From contig PYST01000281.1 in NCBI GenBank assembly GCA_003049485.1, positions 1,389 to 53,608 on the forward strand: a DNA stretch of 52,220 nt. The letters are read 5' to 3'. Made by a program: the position numbers and the translations under genes. Below are positions 32,198 to 43,956 of the stretch, piece after piece. Numbering within the stretch: the stretch's first letter is position 1; the number at the start of each line of letters is the position of its first letter. The notes under the pieces are model-generated. The model was given only the letters and a program-made list of their open reading frames with translations. It was not told where the DNA came from and did no database searches. The stretch is from Ophioceras dolichostomum. Its lineage: Eukaryota > Ascomycota > Sordariomycetes > Magnaporthales > Ophioceraceae.

Positions 32198-33318
32198 CGT
32201 GAGACAATGCAACTGCTTCAGTAGATACCTAGGGAATTAGCTGGGAGTAGGATATTATGGGAGATAGAAGCTCTCTCGGTCTCAGGGATGGGCTCCTCGG
32301 GGCCTCGCCTTGGACTAGACGAATTGGTTGATGCAGTACAGATAACCACGACTCCTAGGTCTTGCAAGCTGTTTCTGGATAATCCCCCTTGCCTTCATCA
32401 ATGACTAAAAGCATAGCGACCGACGACGGGACTAAATAATGCTCTCATCATCATCAGAACTTGTCATCTTCTATGCGCCGGGGTTCTGGGTCGGGATTTT
32501 CACGCGAGGCGGGAATAGGGGTCGTTTGCCGCTCCAATGGCCGTCGTCGACGTTGACAATGTCGGTCGGTTGGCGGGGATCAAGGTCTTGGGACGTCGAT
32601 CCCGGGAGCGGAGGTAGTATCTCTCCAATTGGTGCAAAACATGCGGCGGTCTCCGATTTTTAATGAGGGTTGTGAGCGAGCGGGGGAGAGTTCCAGATCT
32701 CGTGTGGTTCCGGTCGGGTATTTGAACAACCGTCGGAGGTGTAAAAGATCCGCTGTTGGGGAAATATGGTTGAATATCGGTGCTGGCATGACTGCTGGTT
32801 TGAGTCTTGGCGCGGTGCCTCTTGGGTTTCTTGGGTGAATGGATCTTGGCAACGCTAGATGTGATGATGATGCGACTCCCTTTTAGACTCTTGATTTCCA
32901 AACCGTTATTGTTCACTGTGACAGTATGTGTGGTGGTCGATGGCGGGTGGCAGAGCGACATCTCTGGGCAAAATACAGCATTTCTGACGATTCAAGGGCC
33001 TTGAAGCAGATGTTCCGCTAGTACCTGAGCCCCTATTTACTGTGGTTTCGGTGTTGATAACGGGCGGATGTCAAACCGAATAAGTTGACTGGCGCACCCC
33101 TGGCATCACGATGGGACGTCCTGATAGCGCTCAGATTCTTCGGCCTACCCTGCTCCCCTCGGTCTCAGTTAATATCGCGTTGGCTTCTCACTTTACTAAT
33201 CTAGTTCCGCGACGTCACGGTATCCTGTTACAACATGTGCAATGAACCACAGCATACTATTCTAAGTGACTACTTAGGTACCTTCATAGGTACGTAGCCG
33301 GCTTTCATAATTGTTTGC
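32198..33318. other. Gene-poor interval, doubtful 153-codon frame
   Basis: The left end is the GH43 promoter. A minus-strand frame at 32961-32500 encodes 153 residues that are basic and Ser/Thr/Pro-rich, without domain or signal peptide. I do not claim it as a gene. Nothing else is supported in these 1.1 kb. Confidence 0.4.
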
Positions 33319-34369
33319 TTAAGGCTCGGATGCGTTTTCCTCCTCTTCTCTGCTTCGCTCGGTACTTGGTTTGTCCTTGTCCTTGCCTGCCGGCTCCGAA
33401 GCCTGCCCTAGCGAGCCCGACTTCGTCTCCTGGTCTGCCATACCCTTCTGTCGGGCATCTGCCACCTCTTGGATCTCAGCCGCCTTATGGCGCAGCTCAT
33501 CCTGTGTCTCGACAATGACGTTGACTTCCTTCGTACTCCTCTCCGCAGCGTCAAGGCCATCATCCTCCATCTTCCGCTTCAAGCTGTCCGGCTCGTTGCT
33601 AGCAGCCTCACCCGGCTGCAGGGTCGCGATTCTCGCCTACAAAGCGGCAAGCTTCTCGTCCTAGTCTTTCTCGGTGGTGGCGGCTGCGGCGAGTTCCTTA
33701 TGTAAGGCGGCCGTCAAGTTGGTGGATCTGGCCCTCGAGTCGGCGGCTCCGTGCTCTCCCCTATCCAACTTCACCTCCGCGTCGGCAGCAGCTTTCAGCT
33801 GGGCCTGCTGGGCCGTCGCCAGCTCAAAGGCGAGCTGGTCTGAAAGGACATTGCACTTGCTGTGCAATCGAGCTAGCTCGCCAGCAGCTGTCTGCAACTC
33901 GTACTGGAGCTCGGCTTCCCGTAGCGTTGGCATTGCCGGAGGCTCTCTTGCCGGTGGCTCTGATCTTAGCTGGCCGCTGCTCCTCCGGCGTGACGGCTGG
34001 TATTGCGCCGTATATTTTGTCGGGAGCGCGGGTAAGTGATGACGTCCAACCTCCCCCCAATGCGCTCCGAGGTGACAGGGTCGCACTGGGAGCCTCATTG
34101 TACCAGGCAGGGTATACCGCCGGAATCTGCGACGCCGGCGGAGGGGCCACGCGCTGGGCTTCCAAAGTCCGGGTCCCGCTGGAAGGTGGCGGAGAGGGGC
34201 TGGGGATCGTTTCTCTGTTGTCGGCGGATGACGGCGCTGATGAACGCGACTGCTGCGCGTGAGGAGAGACCGGCTCGCTCGCGCCCAGAGGCTCTGTAGC
34301 AGAGAAAGTTGTCCCTCCCGTTACCGGGGTCGTCGGCCGTGAGATCTGAGAGGGCTTCTCATCATCCAT
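33319..34369 (-). pseudogene. Broken coiled-coil protein gene with two in-frame TAG codons
   Basis: From an ATG at 34369 a Ser/Pro-rich disordered segment (MDDEKPSQISRPTTPV onward) runs to about 34000 in one frame. From about 34040 a second frame takes over with a long coiled coil: LREAELQYELQTAAGELARL, HSKCNVLSDQLAFELATAQQ, AQLKAAADAEVKLDRGEHGA. In that second frame TAG occurs at 33663-33661 (within EKD-TAG-DEKLAAL) and again at 33639-33637 (before ARIATLQ). The frame then stays open to 33319 through KRKMEDDGLDAAERSTKEVN and further helix. Both stops differ by one base from CAG (Gln), which fits the heptads. The frame change near 34000-34060 has no convincing intron. I read it as an inactivated gene; function unknown. 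Confidence 0.6.
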
Positions 34370-35120
34370 ACTGCTTTGAAGTAATACTGAAACGAAATGA
34401 AATGTCGTTGAATTTAATGTTCTCTGCTTCAGCGCTCGACATTAAACAGTTTGGTTTTCACCTTTTACTAACTTTTTTCAGGGTCTCCGCCTGCGTTCAG
34501 AGGGCTGCGGGGGAGGTGGTAGCTATCAGGTCGTGACTTCATACCTTAGGACCTTGCAGTTGCTTTTGGCAGGCACATGGACCAGGTGGGGTTAGTATTT
34601 CTCTTAGTCTTCCACTCAGCCATTGGAACGATACCGGAAGTTACGATGAAGTGGACCACCCATCATTTTCAGGGTAACAGTAAGTGGGTTTTACTCCAGA
34701 CAGATTTTGTTGTCTTCCGAGTTCACTGTCGGGATTTGATGCTCAGATGTTTCTTCTTTCCTTCCTATTATTATCTGTGTGCGCCAAGTTCGCTGACCCG
34801 CCATTATTCCATTTCACCCTGATGGAACGGCAGGCTTCCAGCTGCAGGTCTGCCTCAGGTGTCCCCCGCTGCGGCTGAAGTGACAACTCGGTTGCCCAAA
34901 TCATCAGGCGTCCCCTCGTTTTTCGCCCTTCTTCGTCTTCTCTGATCACAGGAGCGAGTCGTCCCGTCATACCGTAGAATTTCTTACGCGTTTGGCGCTT
35001 CTCAGTTTTCATCAAGGTAGCATCAACCCACCTTCTTCACGCCGGCCGCGGCGCTTGCCCTGAGGCCATGAGCGACTAATTTGCTCTCTTGAGGTGGCCG
35101 GCCTAGACGACCCCGCCAAC
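34370..35120. other. Divergent spacer upstream of first STAND gene
   Basis: The 751-bp gap lies between the broken coiled-coil gene (minus) and the first STAND gene (plus) and should hold the latter's promoter. No gene is seen. Confidence 0.45.
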
Positions 35121-38100
35121 ATGGAGTCCGCCTTCGAGGCGGTCGGAATCGTGGCCAACATAATGCAGCTAATTTCCTTCGCTCATCAGGCCATCGGATT
35201 CTGCAAAGAAGTTTATGCGGGCGGCTCTCCCGATGCATTCCTGGTCGACAATGCGAAGTCACTAGGCGAACTCTCTTCCCAGCTCGAGACACACCTCGTG
35301 GCCCTGGCTTTGCAGGGTCGAAAGACTGAAGACGACGAGCTTGCTGAACTTGCGAAGAAGTGCACCATCGCCGCCCGCGCGCTTCAAGAGGAGCTCAAGT
35401 TTCTTGACCGACGACACTCCAACGGCCGCCTCGTGGAGACCATCCGCATCTTCGCCACTACTCATTGGCGCAAGACTCGTTTGCGTCGACTGCAGACCCG
35501 TCTGACTGGGTACCAAGTCACGATGGAAACCAGACTGATCGCTCGCAACTGGTAGGCATTTGACTTCTCAAGTTGTGTAGTCACCGTTCTTCAAATTCTC
35601 GCGCTAACGGCCTGCCCATCTCTCGGCAGCACCCAAACCGCTGCGTTGGAGCTGCAGCAGCGCGAAGAGTTCTCAAATCTCAACGGCAGCTTGCAGCGGT
35701 TCGTCTGTCAAGTCGCACATGGTCACACGAAACTGGGCGATCTCGTTCAGGAGGGCTCGAAGGTGGTTATGGACCATACCTCGACACTTGCGCAGAAAAC
35801 GATGGATCACACATCGCACGAGGTGCTCCGAACGGGGACGGCCCTGATGGAATACTTGGGTCGGCAGATGGCAGACCTGGGCAATTCCATGGCCAGCGAC
35901 TCCGCCTTGCAGATGCTTCTCGAATGTGAAAAGCGGGACGAGCGAAGGAGAGTTCTTGGGAGCCTCAAGTTTCTGGGCATGAACGACCGCCGAAACCAAG
36001 TCTTCGATGCCGCCAACAACACCTGCCAGTGGATCTTCGAGCCTGAGTCATCTGAGAACACTCAGCTCCCGTTGTGGGACAACTTCTCTGAATGGCTTCG
36101 GTCAGACAGCGGCATTTACTGGGTAAGCGGCAAGGCCGGTGCCGGAAAGTCGACGCTGATGAAGGTCATCATCGGCGATGGCCGCACGAAGAGTCTGCTC
36201 CAGGAATGGAAGCCAGGCGCTGTCGTTTTGTCTCACTTCTTCTGGAAAGCCGGCATTCCGCTTGATCGCAACATCAAGGGCTTCTGCTGCTCGCTGCTAT
36301 ATCAGATCTTTTCAAACGATGAGCAGAGACTTCATCATTTGCTGGAACGCTTCCCTCACTTCTCTCTCAAGGACCAAAACCAAGACTGGGCTGTGCTGGA
36401 GTTGCAGGCAGCGCTTTTGTCGGTCCTTGGAAATCCTGAAGTGGCCTTTTGCATCTGTGTGGACGGTCTGGATGAGGTTTGTGAGGACGACGGCGCCGAT
36501 TCGCTGCTGGACACTCTGGCAGAGCTCTGGACTCGCGACAACGTTAAGATCTGTGCATCGAGCAGGCCCGAGTGGCGGTTCCAGCGTCGCCTCAGCAACC
36601 AGCAGCACCTGCAGCTCCAAGACCTCACAAAACAGGACATGCAACAATACGTTCGCGATGCACTCGAGCCAGATCTACTAGCCCACTTCGGCGATGGCTC
36701 AGGCGTATCCCGTCTCATACACAGGCTTATCGAAAATGCCGACGGTGTGTTTCTTTGGCTTTGTCTCGCAGTCAAAAGTCTCCGTCGTGGCATTGATGGC
36801 GGTGACACCCTTGAAAAGCTGTTCATGCGACTCGTCGGGCTTCCCATACAACTGTCCAAGCTTTATTCGGACATGTGGTCGAGGCTCAACCAGGATGATC
36901 GAGAATATCATCGAGAAGGGGCTCGGTTTTTGAACCTTATCCTTTTGTTCAAAAGGGTGGACACTCAATGCAAGCTTGCCGCGATTACGGCAAGCGTGAA
37001 TGAGGCTCTTTGGAGGAACTGGGTTGATAGCCCTCGCCAGGTTGAGGGACCGTACCTCGACTCGGCCTGCAAGCGAATGCGGGACCAACTGAACATCCGG
37101 TGCGCTGGACTTCTGGAGGTGAAACCGACACAACCGCAAGACCAGCCCTCGAGCAGATGGGTTGTCGATTTTATCCACGCGTCAGCCTATGAGTTTCTCA
37201 CAGGCACCGATGAGGGGCGAGAGATCCTTGAAAGGGACTCCCGATGTCAAGCAGACGAGCTACACCTCCAAGCCGCCGAAGGCTACGTTGTGGCTGGACT
37301 GCAGCACGACAGCCTTGATCGCCGCACAGTATTCCATATTCTATCTCACTGCTGGAGCCCAGCGAGCGAGCAGCGCATCGCTAGGATTCTGGATGCGGTT
37401 TGCCGAACGAGTCGAACCGATCTACCCTCATTTCTGGAGGAAGCAACGGACTACCCTCGACTTGACTTCTATGTCCTATCGTTTTTCAATCCCGAATGCG
37501 AACGGTCCAGAAGAGTTGCACACCCGAGAGCGCTCGCGACGCAGCTGCTAAGCGCAGCCATCCCCCAGAGACTGTGGCTTACCGAGAAGCCCGAGGCCAC
37601 GCGAGGGATATACGATATGTTCGATCGCCGCATGTCAATCACCTCTGAGTCTCCCATCGAGTTCTTCAGGGCTCTTCTATCTCACGGTGCCGACCTAGAT
37701 TCACCAGAGACCTACTGCGTCTCTGCTCAAGTGGCGGCGAAAGACAATTGTGTTGGCCGAATGCTCACGTCACAAGCGTTCCTCCGCCTGCTGGGTCCAC
37801 GAATTCCCTCTCAACATATCCCTGAATGCTTGGAGGCCTACCGAGACACCGTTTCAGCTGTTCTTGAGACTCATCCTCGCTTGGATGTGCGACGAGCAAT
37901 TATCTTCAGCGTTCCAGGCGCGGCTAATCCCTCCGAGCGACAGCATGAGCTCTGTAAATTAGGCCCATTCGAGCCGACGTTCTCTATGAGGGATTCGGAA
38001 GACATGTCATACGTGGCTGTGGTGAACTTGGCGTTCCTCGTGAGCGAAATTTGTGGAACGACGTCCATTCGTTCCTCGGACGTCGGCCCGACTCTCGAGA

Positions 38101-38414
38101 TACCCTTTGCCATTCGGCACTTAAAGGGCCACTCTCTCACGTACACTCTGAGAGGGACCCAAGTCGCAGGTGATGCTGTGGCCATGTTTCGGGGATTTCT
38201 CGCCGCCACAAGATCCCCAGCTCGAAACTCGCCCACTGAGTTTCTACGCCAGTCCGTACTGGTTCGCGAGGCCTGTGTAGCACTAGAAGGCGTTGCACTG
38301 AGCTACAAGCGCTTGAGAGAGAATCTCATCGAGAGCGATTGTGGCTACTACTATTACAGCGATCCATCGGAAGAGTTCGAGAAGAATTGGGTTACTGATG
38401 TAACTCCCAACTGA
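35121..38414 (+). CDS. NLR-like STAND NTPase, Helo-like N-terminus plus NACHT
   Basis: Two exons, 35121-35551 and 35630-38414, about 1071 aa; a 78-nt intron (donor GTAGGC, branch GCTAAC, acceptor GGCAG, phase 2). The start ATG precedes MESAFEAVGIVANIMQLISF, the opening of the Helo-like domain of fungal STAND proteins (residues about 1-140). A helical linker carries MDHTS twice. The NACHT core follows: Walker A GKAGAGKST (about residue 311), Walker B FCICVDGLDEV (about 416), sensor KICASSRPEW and LQDLTKQDMQQYV. A winged-helix-like region and FIHASAYEFL come next, then about 450 residues without recognisable ankyrin, WD or TPR repeats. Family knowledge: fungal NLR-like proteins act in non-self recognition and regulated cell death. 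A paralogue lies 1.3 kb downstream on the same strand. Ligand and output are unknown. Confidence 0.88.
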
Positions 38415-39702
38415 GCAGACATGCGCACAAATCTGCTACCAAGTGCCTGCGAACGAGGCACCTCTGCCAAAATTAGGCGGGACGACAGCAGATACCTCTA
38501 CGGGAAATAGCACCCAACTGTCTTCCATTGGTGTGGGTTGCAGAGCCTCGACTCGCCGTACGTCTTGTGGGTGCACTCAGGGATTTCTGGTCCCTTATTA
38601 GAAAATTCTCCCAGACCCAGACACTCTACCTTCTCGAGGAAGTACCTACCAAGACACGAACTCAGGAGGCTAGTAGCTGCCTAGCCTGTCAAGGGTTTCG
38701 GTGTGGGTCTGGTATTTCCGACATTTCTTTCTGGGATATTATGTATGGAATTAGCCACGGTATCGCTCACTGTTGGAAGGCCAGGGTTCCAATTGGAAAA
38801 GACACGCGTGTGGTAAACCAATCTGTTGATTCTGATGATGTACGAGGAAGAGAAAAAGCTAGTCTACGCGTGGGCCGGAGGGAGTGCTTATGTAGGCGAC
38901 TCCTGAGGGTCCACGTGATCTGAGGTCTGTTGAGGTGGATGCCTTGGTGACTGAGGCAACTAGTTCCTCATGGGTGCAGAGAGGTGCACCCAGTGATTCA
39001 ACACTCACTGAAATTAGTTGTCTTACAGAGTAGTGTGGCAGTTACTACCAACAACCAGCAGTCCGGTGAGTAGCCGGTTAGGTGACACTCGCGAGAGGCG
39101 CCCCGGTAGTGTACCTTCGGTCAACCTTTCCCTTACATTCCTACTCATCCCATAAAGCAGTATATACCACGATCGTCAACCATTTTCTCGGTCCGCTATA
39201 ACGGGATATTATAGTACGCAAATTTTCAAGCGATATATTCGCATTGGATCAATCTCCATAGGCACATCCAGTGGTCAGAAGCGTGCCAAGAATTGCCTGC
39301 AGGCGGTTAACTGGTGTCCCCGACCCCCCACGACTCTGCGCCACTCAAGGGCGAGGTAGCCCACCACAGCGGCTACAGCGCTGCACCATACATCGTGCGG
39401 CACGGGAAGCGAGCCAATCCACGGCCCCCAGATGCCGCCTGCAGGCTGCAGGCAGGCCTCAAAGTGGCCTTAGGTTCGTCGGGGCGAGCTGGGATCATGA
39501 GGACGGGAGGCAGCCAGCATTCCTTCTTCCTCAGAAGATAGGGCAGAAAAGACGGGCTGATCCCCTCACGCAGTAGCTAATCCTATAAGTTGTACGTGCT
39601 ATCTTTGGTCTTATATTCCACCGAGGAATACTCTATTTTCTTCGTCGGCGTGGCAACCATTCCTGCTCCTCGTTTAGTAGGGCTGAGCCCGACCCAGGCA
39701 GA
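38415..39702. other. Spacer between the two STAND genes
   Basis: The 1.29-kb spacer shows no supportable gene. A 131-codon plus-strand frame at 38528 has no domain. The right end is the promoter of the second STAND gene. I could not detect a repeat of the first gene's upstream region by eye. Confidence 0.45.
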
Positions 39703-42700
39703 ATGTCGGGTGTCGAGGCTCTTGGCCTCGCCTGCAACGTGATCCAGGTCATCTCCTTCGCACACGAGACGGTCGCTATGTGCAAGGATGTCTACCGGGG
39801 AGGCCTGCCGAATGCACATCTTCGCAAGAATGCCGACGCCTTAGCTGGCCTGTTGGCCAGGCTGCAGGCAGCGTCATCATCGTCGACATCAGTATCATCG
39901 TCATTGACAACGGTGGTGAAGGCGCCGATGTCGCCTGAGGAGCAGGCGGTTGCCGACATGATGGAGAACTGCAGCGATGCCGCGCGTGCCTTGGTAGAAG
40001 AGGTCGATCTCATAAACAAGCACCACAAGAAGGGTAGCGTGCGAGGGAGTCTGCGCACGACGCTCAAGAGCCGTCTTCATCAGGCGAAGCTCGACGGGCT
40101 TCAGGGGCTTTTGAACGATTGGCAGAGGTCGATGGAGTCGCATCTGCTAGGCGATATCTGGTAAGCGAACCACTGCTGGCGCGACTGGCGCGAATTTAAA
40201 ACATTCCACCCCAGATGCAGTCATTCTTGGGTTTTCTTGATCGCTAGAGCTAACTGAGGCGCATGGTAGGCGGGGAGTCGCGCAAACAGCCCAGCAGGCA
40301 CAAGACTTCCAGAAATTCGACGCCGATTTCCAACAATTCGTAGCCCAAGTGGCACTGGGGCGCACACAATTGGAGCAGCTAATCCGCAGACAGTCGTCGG
40401 CTGTCATGATGCACACGACGTCCGAATGCGAGTTGACACGGGGCCACATGTCGAGCGAGCGGAAGGTGATGATTCAGCATGCGAGGTCCGAGGCCGAGTC
40501 CACACGGTCCCACGTGTCTGCTGAGTCGAAGACTGTGATGGATCATACGTCCCAGCAACTCGTGCAGCTTGGCACGGATATGAAGTTGTACCTCTCGGAA
40601 GCAGTGTCCGGCCTCCAAGTTTCCGTCGTCGAGATCGCCCGAGAGGAGTCGACCCGCATCGCCCACACCGTTGCGCGGAGCGAGATCGAGTTACGCACCA
40701 TGGAGGAGAGGCACGAGCGAATCCTTAGGAGCCTGAAGTTCTCGGGAATGAACCAGCGATGGAATCAGGTCCCAAACGCATGGGACGGCACATTCGGATG
40801 GGTGTTCCTGCCAGCCAGCAGCGACTCGGGCTTCTGGAGCCCCGCAGAAGCACAGTCATGGGATGACTTTCAAGACTGGCTGCGATGGGGCGCCGACGGG
40901 TACTGGATCATCGGGAAGCCAGGCTCGGGGAAGTCTACGTTCGTCAAGTTTATCGTCGAACACCAGACAACCAGGGCGCTGCTCGACGTCTGGTGGCGCG
41001 GGACGGTCATCTTGTCCCATTTCTTTTGGAAGGGCGGGGGCAAGGAGATGCAGCGCAACGTGAAGGGATTCCTCTGCTCGCTGCTGCACCAGCTCCTCTC
41101 GCACAACGATGAGATCTTTGCTTCCGTTCTGGACAGCTCTCGCGACATTGAGACGAAAGGCGACACCGGCGACTGGACACCGTCGGAGCTTTGGTCTCTC
41201 ATCAAAAATGCCCTCACCTGTCGGGACGACTTGGCGTTCTGCATTTTCGTGGACGGAATCGATGAGGTCACCGACGTCGACGGGGCCATGAGTATAGTAA
41301 GCGTGATCGAAGAGCTTTGGGCTTTCGATCGCGTCAAGGTCTGCGTCTCTAGCCGATCTGAACTGCGTTTCGAAAGACGTTTGGGACATCTCCCACACCT
41401 GCCACTCCACGACCTTACGAAAAGCGACATGTTCAAGTTTCTCGAAGATACGCTGGAGAACTCCGGGTTCATCGACTACAGCCTTGTGGGGAGATCTGAG
41501 GGGGTCTTTCTCTGGCTGCATTTCGCCGTCCGGAGCCTGATGAAGGGCATCATTAACGGCGAGACACAAGAGGAACTCGCCGAACGATCACGCCGACTAC
41601 CCAGCAGACTGTCTAATCTATTCAACACCATCTGGTCCAAGCTCGACGAAGATGACCCGATAGATCGGGAGGCCGGGTCGCGCTTCTTGAACCTCGCCCT
41701 CCGCTTCAGAGAGTACGGGACCCCGCGGCTAGCCGAGATCGCGGTAGCCGCCAACCCAGCATTATACGACAAGTGGCTCGATCAGCACATGACCATCGAC
41801 CTGTCCTCTCTCGACGCCGCGTGCCTCAGAACGCGCGACCGAATCCACCTGAAATGCGCCGGCTTGCTGGAGGTCGTCGAGAGCATCCCTCCTGATCAAC
41901 GACCAACTGACGCATGGGACGGCACCATCAAGTCCGAGGAACCCCGGTATTGGAACGTCCAATTCGTCCATCGCTCGACCTACGAGTTCATCGTCGACTC
42001 TTCCGAAGGGCGCCAAATACTTGAGCTTGACCCCCTCCCGAAGGACCAGGTCAGCATCCGGGTCGCTAAGGGCATGCTGGTGGGAACCTGCATCGATCGA
42101 AATCAATGCATCACGGGGAGAAAACCTCCCTTTGTACCCGACTGTCAGTTCAAATATGTCGTGGGAGTGATATCCAGCTGCTCTGACCCCGATACCGACG
42201 CCGATGTGCATCAGTTACTTCTGGAAACACAGCAGCGTCGGGAGCGTGACGCCACAGGACGATGCACGGAGGTCATCAGCCACGACTTTCTCGGTATTGC
42301 AGCATGCTTTCCCGGATTAACCGAATACGTCCTCGCACAGCTCAAGGCAGACCCTGACATGGTCTCGCCGGCCGGCCACCTCGTCGACTTTGTCGTCCGC
42401 GAGGTAAGCAAAGCTTCCAAGACTGATGACCTAGCAGGGCCGGTCAAGGCCGGGGCCCACGGCTATCCCGTGGAAACGATACGGGCGCTGTTGTCCCTTG
42501 GAGGCCACCAGGCCCTCGAGCGCCACAAATTGTCGCCCACTCCCTCCACTCGCGCTTCCCCATGGCCGCCATACCATCATCCTCTGAGGGACGAGTCTAC
42601 CTTCCGCGATCTCCTCGGGCATCCCGACTTCCTCCGGCTTCTAGATTCCAACGTCCGGGACAGACCGCATCGGCTCAGGGACAATTGCCAGGACCTGATT

Positions 42701-43486
42701 CGGGCATTTCTTGAGGCACATCCCGCTCTCCATCTCGAGGAGCGTGTCGTTTTAGTATTTTCGATCTCGGGCTCAGGCAACACCCTCAGGCGTTCTAACC
42801 AATGCAGCGTCTCAGAATTCAACAAGTGGTACTCCTCGATCGAGTTTGAGTTCTGGCGAGACCCCCTGCGCCGCACACACGACATGATGGAATTCGTGGT
42901 AGTCGCAAGCCTCGCGTTCCTCGTCCAAACCATGTGCTGCTGCCGCTCCGGCGGGCCGCCTCTGCAGCTCCCTCCCGAAGTCGCGCCCACACTGTCCGTC
43001 CCCTTCGTCCGTCGACACGACTGTCCGTCGGAGGATGACGCCCCCAAGGCGGCGCTCTACACATTGCACGGCACTGATCTGGCGGCCGCCGCGGAGGCCA
43101 TGTTCCGGAGCTTCGTCGAGACGAGACCCCTCTCCAGCCAACTGCCCGACAAGTTCATCAAAAATGCGAACGCGGTCCGAGAGATGTGCACCCGCGATGG
43201 GGGTATCCCATATTCTAAAAGTACTCACCATTGGTCGGTCCCGATCATGTCGCACCTCGTGGAAGTCGACTGTGGATATTACACGGAGGATGGGCAGCCC
43301 CTGCTGCCGCGGACGCCGCCGCCTCCGACACGTCCTGCGCCGATGGTACCGTCATACTCGAGTATCAAAACGAAGCCCAGTACGGACTGGTCTGGCAGCG
43401 ATTCGGAGGATGAGAGAACGGAGGAGAGGAGTATTAATGGGCTCCAGATCCCTTGGGAATCTCTGCTTCGCCCTCCGCCGGTCTAG
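39703..43486 (+). CDS. NLR-like STAND NTPase, paralogue of the preceding gene
   Basis: Two exons, 39703-40160 and 40270-43486, about 1224 aa; a 109-nt intron (donor GTAAGC, branch GCTAAC, acceptor GGTAG, phase 2) sits at the same place as in the neighbour. The Helo-like domain opens with MSGVEALGLACNVIQVISFA and holds a Ser run. The linker has a run of short His-centred repeats (MMHTTSE, GHMSSE, MIQHARSE, SHVSAE, VMDHTSQ). NACHT motifs: Walker A GKPGSGKST (about residue 367), Walker B AFCIFVDGIDEV (about 475), sensor KVCVSSRSELRF. FVHRSTYEFI and a long C-terminal part follow, again with no tandem repeats. The end is Pro-rich, then acidic. Same architecture and intron phase show a tandem duplication, clearly diverged. 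Role as for the neighbour: probable non-self sensor, by family only. Confidence 0.88.
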
Positions 43487-43956
43487 TTGCTCGGCGGGGA
43501 CGAGCGTCGGCGTTCAGGGGCTCTATGGTGATGGAAGTTCACTGGCTTACATCTAAGATGCCTTCGTTCATCTCGTCGCCAGGCCTCGGAGCGATAGTGC
43601 TTCCGTCGTATCGGCCCTTTTTTTTGCAGGGCCTGCAGTATGGCAGGGCACATAGAGCACCTAAGTGGACCACTGTTCGTATTGTCTTCTCTGCATCGAC
43701 TGCCTGCCGTGGACGGCATGATATGGTGTACTGCAGCATAGCACACGCCGAGGTAGACTGCACTGTGGCACAACACTAACCTGGAGCCGACGGTCACTGT
43801 GTCACTGGCGCTGATGATCCACAGATCTGCCGAAATCTGGTCCGTCAGTACTTATTCCCACTGACCCCAATCTTCGCATATTCCCCGCACCTTCCTCCCC
43901 TTAGACGTCTCCAACTACCCAATGAGTGGCCTTGCTACCGCCCTCGCAAGTGGACA
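43487..43956. other. Intergenic, no gene seen
   Basis: This 470-bp gap lies between the second STAND gene and the secreted-protein gene; it should hold the latter's promoter. No coding feature is supported. Confidence 0.45.

Noticed and set aside
32500..32961. 153-codon basic frame upstream of the GH43 gene
   Set aside because: Compositionally simple, no recognisable feature, and antisense alternatives of similar length exist.
38528..38923. 131-codon frame between the STAND genes
   Set aside because: No domain and no similarity by eye to either STAND protein; probably chance.
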